Part shown: positions 5,994 to 12,841 of the stretch, piece after piece | Layout: every line of letters begins with the position of its first letter | Position numbering within the stretch: position 1 is the first letter of the stretch | Source of the DNA: a bacterium | Lineage (GTDB): Bacteria > Zixibacteria > MSB-5A5 > GN15 > FEB-12 | Length of the DNA: 12,841 bases | NCBI GenBank assembly: GCA_030640905.1 | Contig: DAOWIM010000192.1 | Location: 1-12,841, forward strand | Direction: 5' to 3' | Notes under the pieces: generated by a model | The model's database searches: none | What the model was told of the DNA's origin: nothing | The model's input: only the letters and a program-made list of their open reading frames with translations | Made by a program: the position numbers and the translations under genes

Positions 5994-6173
5994 GGGCTTG
6001 TTGATAAACCTCATATACCGTTGTGTCGGGTCTTGGACACGCCGAAGGTCCGCCGCGGCGGATAACCCGACACGCAACTACTTGCCAGACAATGGCGGCG
6101 GGTCACACGAATTCGCTTGCGCGAATGCGCAAGACCCACCGCAACGTATAACGGGGACTTTATCAACAAGCCC
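5994..6173. mobile_element. Miniature inverted-repeat element B (non-coding, 180 bp)
   Basis: The ends are a perfect 15-bp inverted repeat, GGGCTTGTTGATAAA (5994-6008) and its complement (6159-6173). Imperfect pairing continues to about 45 bases, including GGGTCTTG on both arms. A perfect 4-bp target duplication CTAC flanks it (5990-5993, 6174-6177). The interior is strongly palindromic: GTGTCGGGT/ACCCGACAC, the 14-bp palindrome TCCGCCGCGGCGGA, and CTTGCGC/GCGCAAG. Excising it restores CACCCT-TCGACTACGCTC-AGGGTG. It shares its ends with element A but not its interior. It encodes no transposase and must depend on one in trans. Confidence 0.75.
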
Positions 6174-6198
6174 CTACGCTCAGGGTGACGGCGAAGGC

Positions 6199-7458
6199 TT
6201 AGGTTCCCATCTCCCATGACGAGAGGTACTTCTTCTGCTCCGGGGTGAGGCGGTCGATTGCGATGTCCATGCTCTTGAGCTTGATCGAAGCAATCATCGC
6301 GTCGATCTTCTCCGGCACTCCATACACCTGCTTCTTGAGCTTCTTGTGATTTTTCATCACATACTCAGCCGCCAGCGCCTGATTGGCAAACGACATATCC
6401 ATCACCATCGCCGGGTGACCTTCGGCCGCCGAAAGATTAATCAATCTTCCTTCCGCCAGCACGCAGACATGCTTTTTCCCGAATGTGAATTCCTGCACGT
6501 TGGGGCGAACCATCCGTCGCTTAGTGGCCGCTTTACGCATAGCAGGTAATTCGATCTCGGCATCAAAATGTCCCGAGTTGCAGATGACCGCGCCGTTCTT
6601 CATTTTTTTCGCGTGTTCAAGGCGAACGACATTGATATCTCCGGTGACGGTAATAAACAAGTCACCCATGGGAGCGGCCTTGGCCATCGGCATGACCATG
6701 AAGCCGTCCATGACCGCCTCGATCGCCTTGACCGGATCAACCTCGGTAACGATAACATTGGCGCCCATCCCCTTGGCACGGGTAGCCAGACCACGCCCGC
6801 ACCAGCCGTAACCGGCGATTACTGTCGTGGAACCGGCTATCAGCATGTTGGTGGCGCGAATGACACCATCAAGGGTTGACTGTCCGGTACCGTAACGGTT
6901 GTCAAAGAAATGCTTGGTCTTGGAGTCGTTGACGGCGATCACCGGGAAACGAAGGGCCCCATCGGCCGCCATCGCTTTGAGACGAATAACGCCGGTCGTG
7001 GTTTCTTCGGTTCCGGCCAGGATACCGTCGATCAACTTTGCTCGGTCTTTGTGCACGGTAGAGACAAGATCGGCGCCGTCGTCCATCGTGATATGAGGTT
7101 TGTTGTCGAGAGTCTGATGAATGTGCCGGTAGTACGTTTTGTTGTCTTCGCCATGAATGGCAAAAACGGAAATGCCGTACTCCTTGACCAGCGCCGAGGC
7201 AGTTTCATCCTGCGTCGAGAGCGGATTGGAAGCGCAGAGGGCAACATTGGCCCCACCAGCTTTGAGGGTACGCATCAGGTTGGCCGTCTCGGTAGTGACA
7301 TGCAGACAACAGGCCAGATTGACGCCGCGGAGCGGTTTTTCTTTTTTGAAGCGTTCACGGATCAGGCGCAGGACCGGCATGGAACGCTCGGCCCATTCGA
7401 TTTTCTGTTTACCTGCAGCCGCTAATTTGATGTTCTTGATGTGTCTTTTGATTGTCAT
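6199..7458 (-). CDS. ahcY: Adenosylhomocysteinase (S-adenosylhomocysteine hydrolase)
   Basis: A 419-residue cytoplasmic NAD-dependent enzyme that splits S-adenosylhomocysteine into adenosine and homocysteine, removing the inhibitor left by methyltransferases. Visible features: CLHVTTETA with His53 and Glu57, the substrate-site segment MDDGAD (125-130), Lys182 and Asp186 in NDSKTKHFFDN, the NAD-binding loop GYGWCG (216-221) with acidic Glu239 after the next strand, and NSGHFDAEI with His297. The protein ends at YLSSWEMGT and lacks the Lys/Tyr-containing tail that in human and many bacterial enzymes reaches into the neighbouring subunit's NAD site. This is the short form seen in archaea and Thermotoga. 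The start ATG at 7458 follows the metK stop by three bases, and the ribosome site (AAGGATG) lies inside the end of metK, so translation is probably coupled. Confidence 0.97.
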   Translation of the reverse strand: MTIKRHIKNIKLAAAGKQKIEWAERSMPVLRLIRERFKKEKPLRGVNLACCLHVTTETANLMRTLKAGGANVALCASNPLSTQDETASALVKEYGISVFAIHGEDNKTYYRHIHQTLDNKPHITMDDGADLVSTVHKDRAKLIDGILAGTEETTTGVIRLKAMAADGALRFPVIAVNDSKTKHFFDNRYGTGQSTLDGVIRATNMLIAGSTTVIAGYGWCGRGLATRAKGMGANVIVTEVDPVKAIEAVMDGFMVMPMAKAAPMGDLFITVTGDINVVRLEHAKKMKNGAVICNSGHFDAEIELPAMRKAATKRRMVRPNVQEFTFGKKHVCVLAEGRLINLSAAEGHPAMVMDMSFANQALAAEYVMKNHKKLKKQVYGVPEKIDAMIASIKLKSMDIAIDRLTPEQKKYLSSWEMGT

Positions 7459-7461
7459 TGT

Positions 7462-8625
7462 CTATGCATCCTTCGCCAGAATTTTTGCTTTGTCGGTTTT
7501 TTCCCAGGTGAACGATTTCTCAGTGCGTCCAAAGTGACCATAGGCCGCAGTCTTGCTATAAATAGGCTGGCGCAAGTTGAGCGCCTTGATAATGCCACGG
7601 GGGGTCAGGTCAAAATGTTTTCGGATCAACTCAACGATGCGCTCCTCGGAAACTTTGCCGGTCGTGTCGGTGAACACCATCAGAGAAACCGGTTCGGGCA
7701 CACCGATAGCATACGCCAACTGCACCGTACATTTGTCGGCCAACCCTGAAGCAACAACGTTTTTGGCTACATAACGAGCCATGTAGCAAGCCGAGCGATC
7801 GACTTTTGTCGGGTCTTTGCCGGAGAACGCCCCACCACCATGCGAAGCCATCCCGCCGTAGGTATCGACAATGATCTTACGGCCGGTCATACCGGTGTCG
7901 GACTGCGGTCCACCGATAACAAACTTGCCGGTCGGATTGACCAAAAAACGTGTCTTGCGGTCGATCATTTTCTTGGGGATAATCGGTAACGCAACATTCT
8001 CGATAATCTCGTTTCGGGACTTCTTGGTAATCTTCTTGCCGGTTCGATCAAGAATATCAGCGCTGTGCTGGCTGGAAAGAACGACACAATCGACTCTCTT
8101 TGGTTTGCCTCGTTCGTATTCAATCGTTACCTGACTCTTTCCATCGGGACCGAGATACGGTAGAATTCCTTTCTTGCGAACATCGGCCAGTCGGCGACAC
8201 AGTTTGTGGGCAAGCATAATTGGAATTGGCATCAGCTCTTTTGTCTCACGGCAGGCATAACCGGTCATCAATCCCTGATCCCCGGCACCGCCGGTATCGA
8301 CACCCTGCGCAATATCGGGCGATTGCGAATGAACAGCGTTGAGAACAGCGCAGGAATCGTAGGCGAATCCATAGCTGCTGTCAGTGTAGCCGACATCCTC
8401 AACAATGTTACGCACCAGCTGAGGGATATCCACAAATGCCTTGGTCGTTATCTCTCCGCCGACAATTGCCAGACCAACTGTTACAAAAGTTTCACAGGCG
8501 ACGCGTCCGTTCTTATCCTGCGCAAGAACTTCATCGAGTACACCGTCGGAAATCCGATCACAAAGTTTGTCGGGATGTCCTTCGGTGACCGACTCAGAAG
8601 TAAATAAAAAGTCTCCTCTTGCCAT
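7462..8625 (-). CDS. metK: S-adenosylmethionine synthetase (methionine adenosyltransferase)
   Basis: A 387-residue cytoplasmic enzyme that makes S-adenosylmethionine from methionine and ATP, releasing phosphate and pyrophosphate. The length is typical of the bacterial family. Signatures are SVTEGHPDKL (12-21, with the catalytic His17 and metal-binding Asp19), GAGDQGLM (113-120), and GGGAFSGKDPTKVDRS (263-278), which forms the phosphate-binding loop. YVAKNVVASGLADKC (285-299) and AIGVPEPVS (306-314) are also standard. Start: ATG at 8625 with GGGAGG about eight bases upstream. The gene lies 59 bp after the nucleotidyltransferase gene and three bases before ahcY, so the products supply and recycle the methyl donor from one transcript. 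The 59-bp gap is too short for a SAM riboswitch and shows none. Confidence 0.98.
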   Translation of the reverse strand: MARGDFLFTSESVTEGHPDKLCDRISDGVLDEVLAQDKNGRVACETFVTVGLAIVGGEITTKAFVDIPQLVRNIVEDVGYTDSSYGFAYDSCAVLNAVHSQSPDIAQGVDTGGAGDQGLMTGYACRETKELMPIPIMLAHKLCRRLADVRKKGILPYLGPDGKSQVTIEYERGKPKRVDCVVLSSQHSADILDRTGKKITKKSRNEIIENVALPIIPKKMIDRKTRFLVNPTGKFVIGGPQSDTGMTGRKIIVDTYGGMASHGGGAFSGKDPTKVDRSACYMARYVAKNVVASGLADKCTVQLAYAIGVPEPVSLMVFTDTTGKVSEERIVELIRKHFDLTPRGIIKALNLRQPIYSKTAAYGHFGRTEKSFTWEKTDKAKILAKDA

Positions 8626-8684
8626 ATTTTTGCCTCCCAGGCTAATGAATTATTTGCTTAGTAACATTTATCGGACAAAATCCT

Positions 8685-9656
8685 TCAGCAGTCAACCTCG
8701 GAGGAATCACCAAGATTGAGGATACCATTGACTCGCCGAACCACGGTGTTGCGGCCGAGAAGGGAATTCTCGATTTTGGAATCTTCCACCCGTGAACCGG
8801 CGGCTACAATTGAATTCTTGATTGTGCAATTCGATACCAATACGTCGTGAGAAATCGACACATTGGGACCGATAGTCGAGTTGGTCACCTTCGAACCGGG
8901 AGCCACAAAAACCGGCGGAATAAATGTCGACCCCTCACCGGCTGGAGTCGATCCCATGTTCTGCAGCAGATGACGATTGGTCGCAAGCATCGTCTCTTTT
9001 TTTCCGCAGTCAAGCCACTCTTCAACTATATAGGGAACAAAGGTCGTCCCATTGGTAATCATCGTCTGGAGAGCATCGGTAAGCTGAATTTCTCCATTGG
9101 TACGATGGTCAGACTCGATATTTGTATGGAGATGATTTCGCAGCGTGGTTGAATCTTCTATGTAATAGAGACCGATCAGGGCCAGGTCGGTTTTTGGCTC
9201 CGACGGTTTTTCCTCTACGCCGGTAATGCGTTCGCCATCAATCTCAGCGATTCCGAATCGATGAGGATCATCGACCTGCCGCAACCCAAGGACGTTGTTG
9301 CCCGCTCCGACGAATTCCCCCAGATCGCACTGGACGATAGTGTCACCAAGGATAATCAGAACCGGATCGTCGCCAACCTTTTCAAGGGCCAGATGGACGG
9401 CATACCCCAGACCGAGAAGCTGATCCTGTTTAACAAAGGTCGCCTTGAACGAATAGTTTTTCTCAATGTACTTTCGGATCTCTTCCCCCATGAAACCGAT
9501 CACGAATATGTACTCGTCGACATCGAGCTTCAGGATCGGATCGAGGATGCTGGCAAGAATGGGCTTACCCGCCACACATAGCAATGGCTTGGGCTGAGTG
9601 AGTGTGTGCGGTTTGAGTCTCTTGCCGACTCCTGCGACCGGGATAATTACTTTCAT
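8685..9656 (-). CDS. Sugar-1-phosphate nucleotidyltransferase with hexapeptide-repeat tail
   Basis: A 323-residue protein of the RmlA/GlmU type that would join a sugar-1-phosphate to a nucleotide to make an NDP-sugar. The N-terminal catalytic domain (1-235) has the nucleotide-binding loop AGVGKRLKPHTLTQPKPL (8-25), GYAVHLAL (84-91), the metal-binding Asp105 in LGDT, GVEEKP (146-151), GEIQLTD (188-194) and EEWLDCGKKETM (212-223). The usual WxDxGT is WLDCGK here. Residues 245-323 form a left-handed beta-helix of degenerate hexapeptides (SKVTNSTIGPNVSISHDVLV), possibly regulatory or oligomerising. No acyl- or acetyltransferase domain as in GlmU is complete. The sugar cannot be read from sequence; glucose-1-phosphate with dTTP or UTP is the usual default. 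Start: ATG at 9656 with AAGGAAG five bases upstream. It is the first gene of the metK-ahcY operon. Confidence 0.9.
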   Translation of the reverse strand: MKVIIPVAGVGKRLKPHTLTQPKPLLCVAGKPILASILDPILKLDVDEYIFVIGFMGEEIRKYIEKNYSFKATFVKQDQLLGLGYAVHLALEKVGDDPVLIILGDTIVQCDLGEFVGAGNNVLGLRQVDDPHRFGIAEIDGERITGVEEKPSEPKTDLALIGLYYIEDSTTLRNHLHTNIESDHRTNGEIQLTDALQTMITNGTTFVPYIVEEWLDCGKKETMLATNRHLLQNMGSTPAGEGSTFIPPVFVAPGSKVTNSTIGPNVSISHDVLVSNCTIKNSIVAAGSRVEDSKIENSLLGRNTVVRRVNGILNLGDSSEVDC

Positions 9657-9681
9657 AGAGCTTCCTTGCTAATTTGTCCAA

Positions 9682-9710
9682 TAGATAGGAAATGGACTAA
9701 CGATTGACAA
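9682..9710 (-). promoter_or_regulatory. Candidate promoter for the nucleotidyltransferase-metK-ahcY operon
   Basis: On the minus strand TTGTCA (9710-9705) is separated by 17 bases from TATCTA (9687-9682), with the start ATG at 9656. The spacing is ideal and both boxes differ from consensus at few positions. The leader would be only about 20 nt, leaving no room for a riboswitch. Confidence 0.5.
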
Positions 9711-9753
9711 GCGAATTGTCGGCGAACACCGGCACTATGTCGCCCTTGGGGAA

Positions 9754-10812
9754 TTACTGCCGGGTTGGCACTCTGGCGACCGGGCCATCGGCACCCTTTA
9801 CCGGCAGATAAACCGCCTGATCATCTTTCATGACGTACAGACCAAACGAAAGCGACGCGAAATCACCGTCAAAGTAAAATGCGTGTCCCGCCGCCGCTAC
9901 CGCACCGGTTCGCCATTGGGTTGAAGGAATCTGAGGCGCGAAATCGAATGGCATATACCCGGCGCTCTCACCCTGACCCATGTTGAGCCAGAATGCAACA
10001 TCATAATCCTCCGCCAGCGGTTCTGCGGGCACAAAATAAACCTCTACTCGGAAAGAATCCTCTACGGCAAACGAATTCCTCTCAATCGGAAGCAGTTCGT
10101 AGGCAATCAGAGCGCATCCCGGTTTCCCGTATTCAACAACAGCATCGCCAACAGCAAGATCGGTCAGGCCGACCGATGCCAGAAAAGCTCGTCGCGACGG
10201 AGACAATTGTCCGGTGGCGGACGGATCGGCTGTTGTCAACGGGCGAAGCGCTTGCTCAATCAGATACTTTTCGGCAAATTCCCGCTGCAGGTCGCTGCCA
10301 AAAAAGAAAGTTCGGGCGCGATCAATCTGATAGGCCAGATTTGTCCTGCCCTTGATATCCTGGTAAACGGCCAGAGCCGTATCTTCAACACCTTCCGTCC
10401 AAACCTGAAATAGGCGTGAAAGATGTTTGATATCCGGATCACTGGGACGAGCGAACGAGGCCAGGATGTACATCCCGGCTGCGGTCGAATAATGCCCGAC
10501 ACCCTCACCGGCGAGGCTATCAGCTCGTTGGCGGAAATGATGTCCCAACTGGTTGACTACTGATTGCCAGGCGGTGTTGTCCAGAAGATCGGAGTGGTCA
10601 ATATAAAGCTCTCCAAAAGCGCCCACGATTGCATCATAGTCGGCCAGCTTGCCCGACTCGATGTTGTCCAGCAGGTCAATAGCCAATTGAGGAAAGTTCC
10701 TCGGATTGGTTTTGGTATTATAGGAAGTATCTCCGGAGCCGTTTGAGCCGCAAGCCGCCACCAACGCCAAGAGGAGACCAATAAGTATTGCTTTGCCGGA
10801 TAGTAATTTCAT
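9754..10812 (-). CDS. Predicted lipoprotein of unknown function
   Basis: A 352-residue protein with a lipoprotein signal peptide (LLLALVAAC, Cys21) and a Gly/Ser/Asn-rich linker. Residues about 38-215 look largely helical, with Leu/Ala-rich stretches resembling helical-repeat folds, though no TPR consensus is clear. Residues about 220-352 look beta-rich and aromatic, with an Asp/Gly-rich segment AGHAFYFDGDFASLSFGLYV. I do not recognise a family. Glycine at +2 after the cysteine gives no inner-membrane retention signal, so an outer-membrane location is likely. Start: ATG at 10812, with AAGGAG about 11 bases upstream. It follows the six-helix membrane protein gene by 39 nt in the same direction, so it is probably the last gene of the envelope operon, and its product may work with the three membrane proteins upstream. 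Confidence 0.8.
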   Translation of the reverse strand: MKLLSGKAILIGLLLALVAACGSNGSGDTSYNTKTNPRNFPQLAIDLLDNIESGKLADYDAIVGAFGELYIDHSDLLDNTAWQSVVNQLGHHFRQRADSLAGEGVGHYSTAAGMYILASFARPSDPDIKHLSRLFQVWTEGVEDTALAVYQDIKGRTNLAYQIDRARTFFFGSDLQREFAEKYLIEQALRPLTTADPSATGQLSPSRRAFLASVGLTDLAVGDAVVEYGKPGCALIAYELLPIERNSFAVEDSFRVEVYFVPAEPLAEDYDVAFWLNMGQGESAGYMPFDFAPQIPSTQWRTGAVAAAGHAFYFDGDFASLSFGLYVMKDDQAVYLPVKGADGPVARVPTRQ

Positions 10813-10851
10813 AACAGGAAAACTCCTTATTCAGATTATCTCGGAGCTTGA

Positions 10852-11487
10852 TCAGAAAATATGAGCGAACGAGCCAACCCAATCCTCTACAAGAAATTGC
10901 ATTCTACCGATCAGCAACGACACACGTCCCATGACGGTGTATCCGAAGTGCGCTCCGAACGCAATCATAATAAACCAGATACCTACTTTGGCGGTAACGC
11001 CAAGGGCACCGGTGTGTTCTTTCGAAAAATAGAAATATATCAACGTCGAGAGGACGCCCACCACGACTATTACCGCCAGTAATGACGCGCCAAAACCACC
11101 ACCATCAACCAACGGTATCATCGTGTCCCGCATCTGAGGCAAAACCAGTCCGTGAAGCTGCGATATCAGGAATATCCCAGAGGTTACGCCCATGACAAAG
11201 GCCAGCGAGACTCTCGATACCCATGAGAACCGGCTGGAAAAACGTGTGAACATCAGACAACCAAGAATACCGGGAATGATAAGATAGTATTTTCCGCCTA
11301 TCATCGGGTCCCACACTTGCTGAAGTATGATCGTATCCCAGATCAGACCAACCTGATAGCCGGCGGTTAGCCCGGCAAAGATATGCTCGGCCACCTTGTA
11401 AACCGGATTATCCTTATACATGAAGGAGAAGAGCGCCAGAGTGAAAAAGGCGATAATCCAGATCTGCAGAATCTCGACCGCAGTCAT
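10852..11487 (-). CDS. Six-helix integral membrane protein, function unknown
   Basis: A 211-residue protein with about six predicted transmembrane helices (roughly 6-23, 33-53, 67-83, 91-113, 131-153, 165-186). Hydrophilic loops include YKDNPVYK after helix 1 and FTRFSSRFSW after helix 3. Arginines near the ends of helices 3 and 6 suggest cytoplasmic loops. No transport or enzyme motif is recognised. The start ATG at 11487 overlaps the stop of the preceding gene in an ATGA arrangement, which normally means coupled translation and often equal amounts of interacting subunits. It is followed by the lipoprotein gene after 39 nt. It is probably an inner-membrane part of a complex with its neighbours. 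Confidence 0.8.
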   Translation of the reverse strand: MTAVEILQIWIIAFFTLALFSFMYKDNPVYKVAEHIFAGLTAGYQVGLIWDTIILQQVWDPMIGGKYYLIIPGILGCLMFTRFSSRFSWVSRVSLAFVMGVTSGIFLISQLHGLVLPQMRDTMIPLVDGGGFGASLLAVIVVVGVLSTLIYFYFSKEHTGALGVTAKVGIWFIMIAFGAHFGYTVMGRVSLLIGRMQFLVEDWVGSFAHIF

Positions 11488-12317
11488 CTCTTTTTCTCCC
11501 GATAACGGCGTCCCAGGAAAAACCCGAGATTGCCGAGTATCACCAACCCGATTATCAGCAGATGCACCAACGATTGAGCGCCCATGCCGACTGTCGCCGC
11601 CGCCGTCTCGCCAAGCAACAATTCATACTCAGCCGCCCCTTTCATACCACCCAGTAGTCCCAGAAACTGACCGGCGGCAACAAAAGCATAGAACTTGGGA
11701 GCCATCACTGCCGTCGCGCCGCATACCATCGGTACACCATATTGGGCATTTACAATTGACGCCCAGTAATCGGCAGTCGCATTGTCGGCTATTTCCCAAA
11801 TAAAGGCGACCTGTTCGTAATTCACAATAGAGTCCATCAGCGGTAGCTCGGAGAGCGGTGTGCCGCTGTTGTCGGCGGGGAAGATTGATTCAATCGAAAC
11901 CCCCATACCCGACAGGACTGCTACATATCCATATTTGTAACCCAGATTTACAAAATCAATGCCGTATTCTTTGCCGTACTGCTCGGCCATACTCCGCGAA
12001 ACCATCTCGGCCATCGAAGGACCACCAAGAGGGATGTTTGACAATGTGATGATCTTGCAATTCTTGCGGAAGAAATGATGGAACGCCGCTACAGCCATCG
12101 GCTCGCATTCGGCAATGGTGGATGGATAATAGTCAAAAACAACCATCACTGTCGATCCATCGGGAACAGCTTCAACGGCATCAAACAGCGACTGAGCTTC
12201 GGGCGTAATGCTTATGGGGAATTTTGCCGGAAAGATAAACGGAATCAATACCATTAGACCTACCATCAGGTAAATCCATCGCCGATCAATCCCTTCCACT
12301 TTATCCCAGAAACTCAC
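11484..12317 (-). CDS. Membrane-anchored protein with large extracytoplasmic domain, unknown
   Basis: A 277-residue protein from the GTG at 12317. One transmembrane helix lies at about 14-30 and another at 249-269, followed by a positively charged tail GRRYREKKR that should face the cytoplasm. Between them is a domain of about 215 residues on the far side of the membrane. It contains DGSTVMVVFDYYPSTIAECE (53-72), LSNIPLGGPSMAEM (92-105) and GQFLGLLGGMKGAAEYE (216-232), looking like an alternating alpha/beta fold. No family is recognised. An ATG at 12401 gives a longer frame, but it overlaps the preceding gene by about 80 bp and its extra residues look like out-of-frame translation. The GTG has GGAAGGG about eight bases upstream and begins four bases after the preceding stop. 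The gene overlaps the next one by ATGA. Confidence 0.8.
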   Translation of the reverse strand: MSFWDKVEGIDRRWIYLMVGLMVLIPFIFPAKFPISITPEAQSLFDAVEAVPDGSTVMVVFDYYPSTIAECEPMAVAAFHHFFRKNCKIITLSNIPLGGPSMAEMVSRSMAEQYGKEYGIDFVNLGYKYGYVAVLSGMGVSIESIFPADNSGTPLSELPLMDSIVNYEQVAFIWEIADNATADYWASIVNAQYGVPMVCGATAVMAPKFYAFVAAGQFLGLLGGMKGAAEYELLLGETAAATVGMGAQSLVHLLIIGLVILGNLGFFLGRRYREKKR

Positions 12318-12321
12318 GGCT

Positions 12322-12841
12322 TTATCCCTTCCCCATGTAAGTGCGCTCGATACCGAGCATGATCCGCAGCGACATCGCAGCCGCTCCGAGCGCAGCGCCA
12401 ATCATAATACCGCGCTGCACAGCAAGGTTGACGCCATTCATAATGTAGGTGTTGAGCAACGATGGTATATCACCCGGAAACAGATTGAGGAAATATTCAC
12501 CCATCGGCACTCGCCAGAGCATAACGAGAGTAGCCGTTATCAATAGCAACGTCGCTTCGGCGGTTCGTGCCCGGAACGCTCTGTAAGCAGCCGAGGCAAT
12601 ATAGAACGCCAGCGTGGCGAACATCGTGGACATCATGGGCATCTGAAGATAATTGAAAAGCCAGTCGTAGATTGATCCATCGGCCCGGCCAAAAGCAGTC
12701 GACCAGGTTGGAGAAAGTACCGATGGAATAGCCATCGCAAAAACGCCGAGAAGAGTCAAAGCCCTGTACCCCCAGCCATCGCTGCGACGTTGGATAGAGC
12801 CCCAGCTCACCCGCGTAATTGAGACAACACCCAGAAGAAGA
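12322..12841 (-). CDS. Multi-helix membrane protein, 5' end missing
   Basis: The frame is open to the right edge, so the start lies outside the window. A GTG at 12810 could begin a 162-residue form, but it has no ribosome site, and the residues encoded upstream (LLLGVVSITR) continue a membrane helix. At least four complete helices are visible after the edge fragment: ALTLLGVFAMAIPSVLS, MSTMFATLAFYIASAAY, ATLLLITATLVMLW, and GIMIGAALGAAAMSLRIMLG near the end, which is followed by IERTYMGKG. No family is recognised. The stop codon is four bases before the next start. It is the first visible member of the envelope operon. Confidence 0.75.
   Translation of the reverse strand, partial: LLLGVVSITRVSWGSIQRRSDGWGYRALTLLGVFAMAIPSVLSPTWSTAFGRADGSIYDWLFNYLQMPMMSTMFATLAFYIASAAYRAFRARTAEATLLLITATLVMLWRVPMGEYFLNLFPGDIPSLLNTYIMNGVNLAVQRGIMIGAALGAAAMSLRIMLGIERTYMGKG

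Noticed and set aside
5770..6219. Plus-strand frame of 149 residues between the rubrerythrin and ahcY genes
   Set aside because: It crosses tandem repeats, hairpins and the whole of element B, and overlaps the rubrerythrin start.
8626..8684. Possible SAM riboswitch before metK
   Set aside because: The gap is only 59 bp and shows no multi-helix junction or terminator. The upstream operon leader is also too short.
12318..12401. N-terminal extension of the 277-residue membrane protein from an ATG at 12401
   Set aside because: It overlaps the end of the preceding gene and encodes an Arg/Cys-rich stretch. The GTG at 12317 has a better ribosome site.

Overview
The window looks like the chromosome of an uncultured Gram-negative-type bacterium of moderate GC content. 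Three predicted proteins carry lipoprotein signal peptides, a rubrerythrin points to an anaerobic or microaerophilic life, and the adenosylhomocysteinase is the short form common in archaea and many deep-branching bacteria. Serpins, palindromic intergenic repeats and small orphan genes are typical of candidate phyla around the FCB group (for example Zixibacteria). That placement is an inference from general style, not something the sequence proves.

Layout. Positions 1-1737 (minus strand): a secreted lipoprotein serpin followed closely by the 5' part of an enoyl-CoA isomerase-like gene, which runs off the left edge. Positions 1738-2634: a promoter region and a small plus-strand lipoprotein, the only plus-strand gene. 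Positions 2823-4877 (minus strand): an accessory block of small, loosely packed genes. Two of them have PD-(D/E)XK nuclease-type motifs, one is an AT-rich orphan, and two are very short reading frames with strong ribosome binding sites. Positions 4878-6198: the rubrerythrin gene sits between two repeat-rich gaps. Each gap holds a short non-coding inverted-repeat element with the same terminal sequence (GGGCTTGTTGAWAAA) and a 4-bp target duplication.

Positions 6199-9656 (minus strand): an apparent operon of a sugar-1-phosphate nucleotidyltransferase, S-adenosylmethionine synthetase (metK) and adenosylhomocysteinase (ahcY), with a recognisable promoter upstream. MetK makes the methyl donor and AhcY removes the by-product of methylation, so the last two genes form one metabolic unit. 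Positions 9754-12841 (minus strand): a tight cluster of three membrane proteins and a lipoprotein of unknown function, probably one envelope complex. Its first gene continues beyond the right edge.

The strongest unusual observations are the paired miniature transposon-like elements, each inserted in the loop of an older hairpin, and the uncharacterised envelope cluster. No tRNA, rRNA, CRISPR array or riboswitch was seen.
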